Assembly (NCBI RefSeq): GCF_001418015.1
Contig: NZ_LIQG01000026.1
Location: 310,001 to 374,000, forward strand
Length of the DNA: 64,000 nt
Direction of reading: 5' to 3'
Source: Lacinutrix mariniflava
GTDB lineage: Bacteria > Bacteroidota > Bacteroidia > Flavobacteriales > Flavobacteriaceae
Shown here: one piece after another, positions 54,742 through 63,889 of the stretch
Layout: every line of letters starts with the position of its first letter
How positions within the stretch are numbered: position 1 is the stretch's first letter
The notes under the pieces: generated by a model
Database searches by the model: none
What the model saw: the letters and a program-made list of their open reading frames with translations, nothing else
What the model was told of the DNA's origin: nothing
Made by a program: the position numbers and the translations under genes

Positions 54742-55481
54742 TGAAAGTAGTAATTATAGAAGACGAATTAGCTTCTAGTCGAAGACTTCAACGTATGTTA
54801 AACTCATTTAATTATGAGGTTTTAGCTAGTTTAGTTTCGGTTAAATCTGCTGTAAAATGGTTTAAAAATAATGAGCATCCAGATGTATTGTTTCTAGATA
54901 TTCATTTAGCTGATGGTTTATGTTTTGAAATTTTTAAACAGGTTAAAATTACGAGTCCAATTGTGTTTATAACCGCCTTTAGCGAATACAGCATTAAAGC
55001 ATTCGACTATAATAGTGTGTCTTACCTATTAAAACCAATTAATAAAGAAGAGCTTGAAAAGGCTATAACAAAAGCAAACACATTCTATAAAAATGAAAAA
55101 GAGTTATTAGCATTAAAAACAATTATTGAAAACGAAAACCTTCAAGTTTACAAAACAGAATTTGCTGTTAGAATAGGAAAGAAAATTAAAATAATAAAAA
55201 CTAAAACTATTGATTGCTTCTATAGTGAAGATAATACTACTTACTTAAGGAGCTACAATTCTAATTATATATTAAACGATGCACTTTCTAGTTTAGAAAC
55301 AAAATTAAATAGCAATCAGTTTTTTAAAGTCAACAGAAAATTCATAATTAACAAGGAAGCAATAGAAAACGTAATTGCTCACACAAACAGTAGATTTAAA
55401 ATTGAATTAAAAAATTACAATGACACTAAAATTATAGTGAGTAGAGAAAGGTCGAAAGACTTTAAAAAATGGATAACTTAA
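54741..55481 (+). CDS. LytTR family response regulator
   Basis: A 246-residue regulator: receiver domain with phospho-acceptor Asp53 (DVLFLDIHLADG) and Lys in YLLKPINKEELEKAI, then a LytTR DNA-binding domain (about 140-245; IKTKTIDCFYSEDNTTYLRS, FFKVNRKFIINKEAI). It pairs with the LytS-like kinase by a one-base overlap. Targets are unknown; the secreted metalloprotease gene downstream in the same direction is a natural candidate. Its stop lies 2 bases before the rnhA remnant. Confidence 0.93.
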   Translation: MKVVIIEDELASSRRLQRMLNSFNYEVLASLVSVKSAVKWFKNNEHPDVLFLDIHLADGLCFEIFKQVKITSPIVFITAFSEYSIKAFDYNSVSYLLKPINKEELEKAITKANTFYKNEKELLALKTIIENENLQVYKTEFAVRIGKKIKIIKTKTIDCFYSEDNTTYLRSYNSNYILNDALSSLETKLNSNQFFKVNRKFIINKEAIENVIAHTNSRFKIELKNYNDTKIIVSRERSKDFKKWIT

Positions 55482-55482
55482 C

Positions 55483-55735
55483 CTACTTCCTACCAAAATC
55501 TGCAGGTATTTCTCCCCAAGCTTTAGTTTCCCATTATACAATGGTTGTTTTGTATTTATTTTCTTTTAGCCAAATCACCGCTCTATCTACGAGATCGTAA
55601 ACAGGTTTATTTTTTTTGCGTTTCGTTCTAGTTTGCTTTTATCTGTTTTTCTACTCCCCCAACTCATTGCTATTCTAGAATTTTTGTAACTAATTCTGTT
55701 GCTACCATGTTTTTAAAAAAAACTTAGTCGTAGAT
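55483..55735 (-). pseudogene. Truncated, degraded second copy of rnhA 3' end
   Basis: Translated on the minus strand this segment is colinear with the C-terminal about 80 residues of the RNase H at 59551-60189, including YDLVDRAVIWLKEN, KTTIV and WETKAWGEIPADFGRK with the same stop. Two Lys codons have become TAA, one codon is inserted, and no 5' half is present. Identity by eye is about three quarters at protein level. It lies beside the LytTR gene, and the rest of the gap to 55991 is AT-rich with no feature I can name. Confidence 0.85.
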
Positions 55736-55991
55736 ATCTTGGCGAGACAATATTTAATAGACTTGTTATTGCTAATATTTTGGGACTATGATATTTAACG
55801 TATTTACAGATTAATAGTTTTTCGAATTTATTATTAGTCCAATTATATTGCTTTTTCTAAAATATTTTAAAAACTGAAAACGAATACAAAGTTTAACTAT
55901 ACGTTTATAAATTGCTTTTATTTAAAATTACAATGTTATCTATATTTACTTAATAACAGATAATCCATGTGTAACTATTAATATAAAAATT

Positions 55992-58900
55992 ATGAATACA
56001 AAACTATGCTATGTTCTATCATTTGCTTTTCTTTTTTTAGCAACTACTCTTTTTGCGCAGGAAAACATTTGGTCTAGAACAACATTTAAAGAAGGAACCA
56101 CGGGAATTTCACTTAAAAACATCGATGCTGATAATTCTAAAATTCTTCAATTAAATATTAACGACTTTAAACAACAGCTTGTTAATGCACCATTAAGAAG
56201 TGTTTCAAATCGAATGTCTAATACTGTTATTAGTTTCCCATCGGTTAACGGGAAAATGGAACAATACAGAGTTGTAGAAACAGCTATTTTCTCTTCAGAA
56301 GATAATGAAGCACAACACCCAGGTATTAAAACCTATTTGGGCTCAAGAACAGATGGTTCTGGAACACGAGTGAGATTTAGTGTTACGCCTTTAGGGTTAA
56401 AAGCAATGATTTCTGAACCTGGTAAAGAAACAGTATACATTCAACCGGTTACAAAGGTTTCTAACGGTCAATATATTGTTTATAATAGAACTGCTAAACT
56501 AAATTCTTCAGATACTTTTGAGTGTTTAATAGAAGACGTTGACATTTCTAACAAAATTATTGGTAGTGAAGTGTCACGTAATGCTAACGATCAATTATTA
56601 AGGACCTATAGAATGGCAATGTCTACAGCTGCATCTTATACTAATCATTGGGATGATTTTAATCCTGGTAATGGAAATGCGCAAGCAGATGCTTTAGCAC
56701 AATTGGTTTCTACTTTAAATAGAGTAAATGAAGTCTTTGAAGTTGATATGGCTATTACTTTTGTATTAGTTGATACAGCGGACGATCCTGCATTAGATTT
56801 AATTTACTCAGGAACAGATCCTTACGATGTAGATTTGAATACTGACTTAATGGCAAATCTAACTGACCTTGTTGGTCTTGCAGATTTTGATATTGGACAT
56901 TTATTAGTTAATGGCGATATTGAAGGTCTTGCTGGTTGTCTTGGTTGTGTTTGCGATAATACTATAGATCCAGATCCAGATCAATATAATAATGGAAAAG
57001 GAAGCGCTTATTCATCTCATACATTTTTGGACAATGATGGAGGACCTTTCATGTCTGATTTTTTTGATATAATAGTGTCACATGAAATTGGACACCAAAT
57101 GGGAGCAAATCATACTTTTTCTTATGAATTTGAAGGAAATGGTGTGAGTTCTGAACCAGGAAGTGGAACAACAATTATGAGTTATGCTGGAGGTGCAGTT
57201 GCTAATGACATTCAAGATCATCAAGATCCTTATTTTCATTACCATAGTATAAATCAAATACTTATTAATGTTAATAGTGGAGCTAATCAATGTGCTGTTA
57301 CTACTGCAATTACAAATAGTCCTCCTGTAGCAAATGCAGGAATTAATCATACTATACCAATAGGAACTGCATTTATATTAAAAGGAGCAGCCACAGATAC
57401 AGATGAAGAAGACATATTAACATATACTTGGGAGCAAATAGATGATGGGCTAACAACTAATGTACAATTTGGTCCAACTCATGGTGGTCCTCTTTGGAGA
57501 TCAAGACCTCCTAACGTATCTCCAAATAGATATATGCCAATATTAAGTAGAGTTTTAGCTGGACAATTAACAGAAACTAATCCAGTAGAAACTGCAGATA
57601 ATACGTCCTGGGAAACTGTTTCTACTATAAGTAGAGAATTAAATTTTGCATTAACGGTAAGAGATCATTCTGAAAGTGGAGGTGTTGGACAAATACCACA
57701 AACAGATTTTGATACTATGAAAGTAACTGTAGACGCTGCTGCTGGACCTTTTACCGTTACTTCTCAAACTATAAATGTAACTTGGGATGCAGGTTCTACA
57801 GAAACTGTAACTTGGGATGTTGCAGGAACAGATGGTGGAGCTGTAAACACGCCAACAGTAAATATTTTATTATCTGTTGATGGTGGTTTAACGTTTCCTA
57901 CCGCATTAGCTTCTAATGTTCCTAATAATGGTTCTTATGATCTAGCAGTGCCAGCAACAATAGAGAGTACTAACACTGCGAGAGTAATTGTAGAAGGGAA
58001 TAACAATATATTTTATGCAGTAAACTCAACAAATTTTACTATTAGACAACCTGAATTTGTTGTTAATGTTTCTAATCCAGAAGTAGATATTTGCCAGCCA
58101 GCAGACGCAGTATATAACTTTACATATAATACGTTTCTAGGTTTTAGTGATATAACTAATTTTTCAGTATCTGGATTGCCTACAGGAGCAACAGCAGTAA
58201 TCAATCCTACTTCTGCAACAACAGATGGAACAATGGGAACTGTTACAGTATCAGGAACAGGGTCATTAGATTTAGGAACTTATTCTTTTTCTTTAGTAGG
58301 AACCTCTGACCCACTAGTAGAATCTTCACCCTTAACACTAAATATGCCTAACGACATGCTATCACCAATAATATCATTAGTTTCTCCTGTTGATGGAGCA
58401 ACAGGTGTTTCGGTAGATGGTATGCTAACTTGGGATTTAGAGGCAAATACTCAAGATTATTTGGTTGAAATTGCAATTGATGATGGATTTACATCAATAA
58501 CAGAATCTACTACAGTACAAACAAACACATATTCTACTACTACTGATTTAGCTGTAAATACTCAGTACTTTTGGAGAGTAACTGGGTCTAATGAATGTGC
58601 TACAGCTACTGCATCTTCAACTTTTAGTTTTACTACTGAAAGCTTAGACTCATCATGTAACAGTTATACAAATAGTGTTTCTCAAGTAATAAATGCAATT
58701 GGAGACGCAGACTCAGTGTATTCGACAGTAAGTGTGAGCAGTAATTTTCTTATTACTGATGTAAATGTAACTATAGATATTACCCATACTTATGATGCTG
58801 ATTTAGATATTTCATTAACCAGCCCTAGTGGGACTATAGTTGTATTATCAAGATATAATGGAGGTGCCGGAGATAATTATACAGGAACCATATTTGATCA

Positions 58901-59363
58901 AGAATCTACTAATGGAAGTATAGCTGGTAATGCTGCTCCTTTTACAGGAAACTTTGTTCCTAACGGAGACTTATCTTCTATTTATGGAGAAATGTCAGCT
59001 GGAAATTGGATACTAACAATTGATGATGATGGATTTGATGATGGCGGGACATTTAATAGTTTTACTTTAGAACTTTGTCAAACAACACTATCTGCAGATG
59101 AGTTTAATACTTCAATTTCTGAGTTTTCTATATATCCGAATCCTAATAGAGGATCATTTAATGTAAAACTAAATAGCACTTCAAGTGAAAATATTTCTGT
59201 TGTAGTTTTCGATATAAGAGGTAGAAAAGTATACAATAAGCGTTACGATAGCTCGCCAACATTTAATGAAACTATTAATTTGGAAAGCGTACAGTCTGGA
59301 ATGTACATGCTACAAGTTAGTGATGGTTTTAATACACAAACAAGGAAAGTGATTATAATCTAA
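55992..59363 (+). CDS. Secreted metzincin metalloprotease with T9SS sorting domain
   Basis: A 1123-residue exported protease. Signal peptide 1-22; propeptide and N-terminal region (about 23-190); reprolysin-like catalytic domain with the extended zinc motif HEIGHQMGANH (His364, His368, His374) followed by a Met-turn-like IMSYAGG; Ig/PKD-like and fibronectin-like modules (about 440-870). Near the C-terminus is a proprotein-convertase P domain (about 887-1030; ITHTYDADLDISLTSPSGT), then a type IX secretion sorting domain (about 1040-1123; YPNPNRGSF, SGMYMLQVSDG). Probably surface-bound or released, degrading proteins. Ends at a clear terminator. Confidence 0.93.
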   Translation: MNTKLCYVLSFAFLFLATTLFAQENIWSRTTFKEGTTGISLKNIDADNSKILQLNINDFKQQLVNAPLRSVSNRMSNTVISFPSVNGKMEQYRVVETAIFSSEDNEAQHPGIKTYLGSRTDGSGTRVRFSVTPLGLKAMISEPGKETVYIQPVTKVSNGQYIVYNRTAKLNSSDTFECLIEDVDISNKIIGSEVSRNANDQLLRTYRMAMSTAASYTNHWDDFNPGNGNAQADALAQLVSTLNRVNEVFEVDMAITFVLVDTADDPALDLIYSGTDPYDVDLNTDLMANLTDLVGLADFDIGHLLVNGDIEGLAGCLGCVCDNTIDPDPDQYNNGKGSAYSSHTFLDNDGGPFMSDFFDIIVSHEIGHQMGANHTFSYEFEGNGVSSEPGSGTTIMSYAGGAVANDIQDHQDPYFHYHSINQILINVNSGANQCAVTTAITNSPPVANAGINHTIPIGTAFILKGAATDTDEEDILTYTWEQIDDGLTTNVQFGPTHGGPLWRSRPPNVSPNRYMPILSRVLAGQLTETNPVETADNTSWETVSTISRELNFALTVRDHSESGGVGQIPQTDFDTMKVTVDAAAGPFTVTSQTINVTWDAGSTETVTWDVAGTDGGAVNTPTVNILLSVDGGLTFPTALASNVPNNGSYDLAVPATIESTNTARVIVEGNNNIFYAVNSTNFTIRQPEFVVNVSNPEVDICQPADAVYNFTYNTFLGFSDITNFSVSGLPTGATAVINPTSATTDGTMGTVTVSGTGSLDLGTYSFSLVGTSDPLVESSPLTLNMPNDMLSPIISLVSPVDGATGVSVDGMLTWDLEANTQDYLVEIAIDDGFTSITESTTVQTNTYSTTTDLAVNTQYFWRVTGSNECATATASSTFSFTTESLDSSCNSYTNSVSQVINAIGDADSVYSTVSVSSNFLITDVNVTIDITHTYDADLDISLTSPSGTIVVLSRYNGGAGDNYTGTIFDQESTNGSIAGNAAPFTGNFVPNGDLSSIYGEMSAGNWILTIDDDGFDDGGTFNSFTLELCQTTLSADEFNTSISEFSIYPNPNRGSFNVKLNSTSSENISVVVFDIRGRKVYNKRYDSSPTFNETINLESVQSGMYMLQVSDGFNTQTRKVIII

Positions 59364-59385
59364 ACTAATAAAAACTTTAATAATT

Positions 59386-59417
59386 AAAAAGCCGCAACTT
59401 ACGTTGCGGCTTTTTTT
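59386..59417 (+). terminator. Terminator after metalloprotease gene
   Basis: GCCGCAAC pairs with GTTGCGGC around TTAC, with A5 before and T7 after. About 25 bases after the stop. Confidence 0.9.
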
Positions 59418-59550
59418 AACCATAAGTTTTTGTAAGTGATATCACCTATGTAAAAGTCGAGAGCGAACCCAACATTTAATAACATATGCTTATAACGTGG
59501 TAGATATTATTGTCTGTCAAGATTACTTAAAAGAGTTCAAAAACTATTAA

Positions 59551-60189
59551 TTATTTCCTCCCAAAATCTGCAGGTATTTCTCCCCAAGCTTTAGTTTCCC
59601 ATTTAACTATCGTGGTTTTGTACTCGTTTTCTTTTAACCAAATCACAGCTCTATCTACCAAATCGAAAACGGGCTTGTTTTTTGCGCTGCGCTCTAGTTT
59701 ACTATTACATATTTTTTTTCTAACCCAGCTCATAGCTGTTCTAGAATCTGTATATAAAATACGATCACTATCGTGTTTTTTAAGAAAGCTTAAACCATGA
59801 ACTAAGGCTAAAAACTCACCAATATTATTAGTGCCTTGAGCAAAAGGGCCTTGAATAAAAAGTTGCTTTTTAGATTTTGTATCAACTCCACGATATTCCA
59901 TAATTCCTGGATTTCCACTTGAAGCAGCATCTACAGCAATAGAATTATAATTAGGCTTACCTATTTTTTTAAGTTGCTCTGCAGACAATTCTGTCTTAAA
60001 ACTTTTGTTTTTTCCTATAAAATCGAAGTAGTTTCCATTTAAAGCTTCATTGGCAGCATCTTCAGTCGTAAAAGATTTGTATTGTGCACCATCGTAATTT
60101 TTAATTTGCACTTTACAATCTTTCCAGGATTTAAAAACGCCTGTTTTATGCCCTTTCCAAACGGTATAATATTTTTTCTTTTTACTCAT
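59551..60189 (-). CDS. rnhA: Ribonuclease H with N-terminal hybrid-binding domain
   Basis: A 212-residue type 1 RNase H that degrades RNA in RNA-DNA hybrids. N-terminal viroplasmin/hybrid-binding domain (residues 5-50; YYTVWKGHKTGVFKSW) and C-terminal catalytic domain with Asp87, Glu125, Asp148 and Asp208 (VDAASSGNPG, NNIGEFLALVHG, YTDSRTAMSW, IPADFG). Last gene of the purN-cyclase-rnhA transcript (16 bases from cyclase). A broken copy of its 3' end lies at 55483-55735. Confidence 0.95.
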   Translation of the reverse strand: MSKKKKYYTVWKGHKTGVFKSWKDCKVQIKNYDGAQYKSFTTEDAANEALNGNYFDFIGKNKSFKTELSAEQLKKIGKPNYNSIAVDAASSGNPGIMEYRGVDTKSKKQLFIQGPFAQGTNNIGEFLALVHGLSFLKKHDSDRILYTDSRTAMSWVRKKICNSKLERSAKNKPVFDLVDRAVIWLKENEYKTTIVKWETKAWGEIPADFGRK

Positions 60190-60205
60190 TTAAATACACT
60201 TTAAA

Positions 60206-60898
60206 CTATTCGAAAATTGCAACAGCACGCACAGGAGAACCGGTACCTCCTTTTATTTTAAGCGGAAAAGCTATAAATCTAAATCTACCTCGACCGATAA
60301 GTTGATTTAAATTTATCATATTTTCATAATGTGTAAAATTAAATTCTCCACAAATATAATGCACTTCCTTATTAGATATTCCTGGAACTCCTGGAGACAT
60401 AGTCTCTACTCCAAAAGCTGATACTTTTTTATTCCCCAACCATCTTGCAGCATCTGCGGTGATACCAGGACCTTTATTCCAATTTTCTGTTCCAAAGGCC
60501 TTTTTATAATGGTTAGTATACAATAAGACAGTATCTTTTTCCTTAATAACTATATTTTCTTTCTTACACGCATCAATAATATCATCGACATCTATTAACT
60601 CTTGAAAACCTTTATTAGAAAAATCAAGACAGACACCTTCTGTATAAAATAGACTCAGAGGCATCGTATCTATCGACTGTCCTTTATACTGCTTAGCCAT
60701 GTGGTTAATAGCATCCACATGTGTTCCTGTATGCTCTCCTAATTCAAGTTTATGCACAGCAGGTGTTCTTGTTTTAGAATCTAATTCGCCATTCCATTCT
60801 TCATGTGTGTTATGGATAGACATTTTCACTTGCGGTAAATCCTTATAAACAGGCATACCTTCATATATTTCTTGACTTAGATCTATAATTTCTGTCAT
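60206..60898 (-). CDS. Cyclase family protein (kynurenine formamidase-like)
   Basis: A 230-residue metal-dependent hydrolase of the Cyclase family (PF04199) with the HxGTHxD motif in LGEHTGTHVDAINHM, typical of bacterial kynurenine formamidase and related amide or lactone hydrolases. No tryptophan-degradation genes are nearby, so the substrate is open. It overlaps the purN stop by 4 bases and is co-transcribed with purN and rnhA. Confidence 0.85.
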   Translation of the reverse strand: MTEIIDLSQEIYEGMPVYKDLPQVKMSIHNTHEEWNGELDSKTRTPAVHKLELGEHTGTHVDAINHMAKQYKGQSIDTMPLSLFYTEGVCLDFSNKGFQELIDVDDIIDACKKENIVIKEKDTVLLYTNHYKKAFGTENWNKGPGITADAARWLGNKKVSAFGVETMSPGVPGISNKEVHYICGEFNFTHYENMINLNQLIGRGRFRFIAFPLKIKGGTGSPVRAVAIFE

Positions 60899-61458
60899 GA
60901 TAATAATTTATCAACCACTTTAGGAAAATGTTCCATCTCCAATTCATGAATTTTACTCGCTACATCGTCTGCATTATCCGTAGTCAAAACCTTACATTTT
61001 GCTTGAAAAATGATTCCTCCTTCGTCATAATGTTCATTTACGTAGTGAATTGTTATGCCAGTTTCAATTTCTTTTTTAGCAATTACGGCTTCATGAACAT
61101 GCATTCCATACATGCCTTTTCCTCCAAATTTTGGAAGCAATGCAGGATGCACATTTATGACTTTATTAGGAAAATGTTTGAGAATATTCTCAGGGAATTT
61201 CCAAAGAAAACCAGCAAGTACAATTAGATCTGGATTGGCAGATTTTAAGATATTAAGCACATCATCGGTCTTAGAGAACGCCATCCTATTAAATGACAAT
61301 GCGCTAATACTTAGCTTTTTACATCGATCCAAAACTTTGGCATGAGGATTGTTAGTTAATACTTGAATAACAGACGCATTGTCGCTATTTTGAAAAAACC
61401 TTATTAAATTTTCAGCATTACTTCCGCTACCGGACGCAAAAATTACTACTCGTTTCAT
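60895..61458 (-). CDS. purN: Phosphoribosylglycinamide formyltransferase
   Basis: A 187-residue enzyme adding the formyl group from 10-formyl-tetrahydrofolate in purine synthesis. The N-terminus VVIFASGSGSNAENLI, the catalytic Asn/His/Asp set (KVINVHPALLPKFGG, EHYDEGG) and DLIVLAGFLWKFP are standard. First gene of the minus-strand unit, divergent from acpP across a 183-base gap. Confidence 0.96.
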   Translation of the reverse strand: MKRVVIFASGSGSNAENLIRFFQNSDNASVIQVLTNNPHAKVLDRCKKLSISALSFNRMAFSKTDDVLNILKSANPDLIVLAGFLWKFPENILKHFPNKVINVHPALLPKFGGKGMYGMHVHEAVIAKKEIETGITIHYVNEHYDEGGIIFQAKCKVLTTDNADDVASKIHELEMEHFPKVVDKLLS

Positions 61459-61601
61459 TTTCTAGAATTCAATGTTAAATCTTCAAACAAAAAAAAGAAT
61501 AATTATTAACAATTACGGGCTAAAACAAAAATTCCTCGAAATAAATTATTAACTTTCGGAGTCTTTTTTAATAGAAAGATGAGTTTTAAAATAAAGTTTT
61601 T

Positions 61602-61609
61602 TATTTTTG
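61602..61609 (+). promoter_or_regulatory. -7 promoter element for acpP
   Basis: An exact TATTTTTG 32 bases before the acpP start, in a very AT-rich region. A partial -33 match lies about 17 bases upstream. Confidence 0.55.
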
Positions 61610-61641
61610 CCTCTTAATTAAAACTAAAAAAAATTAAAATT

Positions 61642-61875
61642 ATGTCAGACATTGCATCAAGAGTAAAAGCGATAATCGTAGACAAATTAGGTGTTGATGA
61701 AAACGAAGTTGTAACTGAAGCTAGCTTCACGAACGACCTAGGAGCAGATTCATTAGACACAGTGGAATTAATTATGGAATTCGAAAAAGAATTCGATATC
61801 CAAATTCCAGACGATCAAGCAGAAAACATAGCAACAGTTGGTCAAGCTGTATCATACATTGAAGCTGCAAAATAA
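61642..61875 (+). CDS. acpP: Acyl carrier protein
   Basis: A 77-residue carrier for fatty-acid synthesis. The 4'-phosphopantetheine attachment is Ser37 in [15 protein letters not shown]. Strongly acidic, as usual. 12 bases before fabF, sharing a transcript. Confidence 0.98.
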   Translation: MSDIASRVKAIIVDKLGVDENEVVTEASFTNDLGADSLDTVELIMEFEKEFDIQIPDDQAENIATVGQAVSYIEAAK

Positions 61876-61887
61876 GCACTAATATTT

Positions 61888-63138
61888 ATGGAACTAAAGC
61901 GAGTTGTAGTTACGGGTCTAGGAGCACTTACACCAATTGGGAACACCAAGGATGAATATTGGGACGCCCTACTTAAAGGTAAAAGTGGTGCTGCGCCTAT
62001 TACGTATTTTGATACTGAAAAGTTTAAAACAAAATTCGCTTGTGAGTTAAAAAACTTTGTCGCCACCGATTTTCTAGAAAGAAAAGAGGCGCGAAAAATG
62101 GACAGGTTTACCCAGTACGCAATGGTCGCATCTGATGAGGCTATTGCGGACTCAAACCTTAATTTAGATACCATCAACAAATTAAGAGTTGGTGTTATTT
62201 GGGGAGCAGGAATTGGAGGCTTGGAAACGTTCCAGAACGAAGTACTAAACTTTGCCGCTGGAGATGGAACACCAAGATTTAATCCATTCTTTATCCCAAA
62301 AATGATTGCAGATATTGCACCAGGAAACATATCTATAAAAAATGGATTTATGGGACCTAACTATACAACTGTATCTGCCTGCGCATCATCTGCTAACGCC
62401 ATGATAGACGCACTTAACTATATTCGTTTAGGACATTGCGATGTTATTGTTACAGGTGGAAGTGAAGCCGCTGTAACTATTGCTGGAATGGGCGGATTTA
62501 ATGCTATGCACGCATTATCAACAAGAAATGAAAGCCCAGAAACAGCCTCAAGGCCTTTTGATGGAACTAGAGATGGTTTTGTTTTAGGTGAAGGTGCTGG
62601 AGCAATTATTCTTGAAGAATATGAGCATGCAAAAGCAAGAGGTGCAAAAATTTATGCTGAAGTATTAGGTGGAGGAATGTCTAGCGACGCTTACCACATG
62701 ACAGCGCCACATCCTGAAGGAATAGGTGTTATTGCAGTTATGAAAAACTGTTTAGAAAATGCTGGTTTAAAACCTGAAGATGTCGATCACATTAACACAC
62801 ACGGAACATCTACACCGCTTGGTGATGTAGCCGAACTTAAAGCAATTTCAAACGTTTTTGGAGATCACGCTAAAAACATCAATATTAATTCTACAAAGTC
62901 AATGACTGGTCACTTATTGGGTGCTGCTGGTGCTATTGAATCTATTGCCTGTATTTTAGCAATGGAACATGGTATCGTACCTCCAACAATTAATCATACA
63001 ACTATTGACGAAAACATAGATCCTAATCTAAACTTAACGCTTAACCAACCACAAAAACGCGAAATTAAAGTCGCAATGAGTAATACTTTTGGTTTTGGCG
63101 GACATAATGCTTGTGTATTATTTAAAAAGTTAGATTAA
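61888..63138 (+). CDS. fabF: Beta-ketoacyl-ACP synthase II
   Basis: A 416-residue condensing enzyme. Catalytic Cys165 in VSACASSANAM, His in NTHGTSTPLGD and His in MTGHLLGAAG. The N-terminal RVVVTGLGALTPIG is typical. It elongates acyl chains on the upstream ACP. Conserved acpP-fabF-rnc order in Flavobacteriaceae. Confidence 0.98.
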   Translation: MELKRVVVTGLGALTPIGNTKDEYWDALLKGKSGAAPITYFDTEKFKTKFACELKNFVATDFLERKEARKMDRFTQYAMVASDEAIADSNLNLDTINKLRVGVIWGAGIGGLETFQNEVLNFAAGDGTPRFNPFFIPKMIADIAPGNISIKNGFMGPNYTTVSACASSANAMIDALNYIRLGHCDVIVTGGSEAAVTIAGMGGFNAMHALSTRNESPETASRPFDGTRDGFVLGEGAGAIILEEYEHAKARGAKIYAEVLGGGMSSDAYHMTAPHPEGIGVIAVMKNCLENAGLKPEDVDHINTHGTSTPLGDVAELKAISNVFGDHAKNININSTKSMTGHLLGAAGAIESIACILAMEHGIVPPTINHTTIDENIDPNLNLTLNQPQKREIKVAMSNTFGFGGHNACVLFKKLD

Positions 63139-63145
63139 ATATTGA

Positions 63146-63889
63146 ATGAAAAGAATTCGAAACATATTCTCAAAATCTAAAGAAGGAAAAGGAGAGTTCT
63201 TTACTACAATTTCAGAAATTATAGGCTACAAGCCAAAAACGATTAAACACTTTAAAACAGCGTTTACACATCGTTCTATGAATATTAAAAACGACAACGG
63301 TCATATTATAAATTATGAACGTTTAGAGTTTTTAGGAGACGCAATGCTAAGTTCAGTCATTGCACATCACTTATATAAAGAAGTTCCAAGTGGAGACGAA
63401 GGCTACTTAACTAAAATGCGCTCTAAAATTGTTAGTAGAGAACATTTAAACGAACTTGGGCGCGACTTAAAACTTATCGATCTTGTAGAAAGTAAAATTC
63501 CAAAAGGGCAATTTGGTGATAATATTCATGGTAACTTATTCGAATCTTTAGTAGGTGCCATTTACTTAGATGGTAACTATAAAGCGTGCGAGAAATTTAT
63601 TTACAAACGTGTTATTACACCTTTTGTAGACATAGAGCAACTTGAAGGAAAAGTTATTAGCTATAAATCCTTATTGATTGAATGGTGTCAGAAAGAAAAA
63701 AAGACTTTCGATTATAATGTTTACGAAGATACTGGTAACGATAATATTCGTCATTTTTCTGTAAAATTATCAATAGACGATAAAATAGTGTCTAAAGGCA
63801 GAGCAACTTCAAAAAAGAAAGCAGAAGAAAAAGCCTCAAAACGCGCATTTTTTGTTTTTCAAAACCAAATATCAAAAGCTTTTTCATAA
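63146..63889 (+). CDS. rnc: Ribonuclease III
   Basis: A 247-residue double-stranded RNA endonuclease for rRNA and mRNA processing. The signature ERLEFLGDAMLSSVIAHHLY and Asp/Glu of FESLVGAIYLDGNY give the metal site. C-terminal dsRBD (about 175-243; ISYKSLLIEWCQKEKK, GRATSKKKAEEKASKRAF). 7 bases after fabF. Nothing recognised in the remaining 111 bases. Confidence 0.97.
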   Translation: MKRIRNIFSKSKEGKGEFFTTISEIIGYKPKTIKHFKTAFTHRSMNIKNDNGHIINYERLEFLGDAMLSSVIAHHLYKEVPSGDEGYLTKMRSKIVSREHLNELGRDLKLIDLVESKIPKGQFGDNIHGNLFESLVGAIYLDGNYKACEKFIYKRVITPFVDIEQLEGKVISYKSLLIEWCQKEKKTFDYNVYEDTGNDNIRHFSVKLSIDDKIVSKGRATSKKKAEEKASKRAFFVFQNQISKAFS

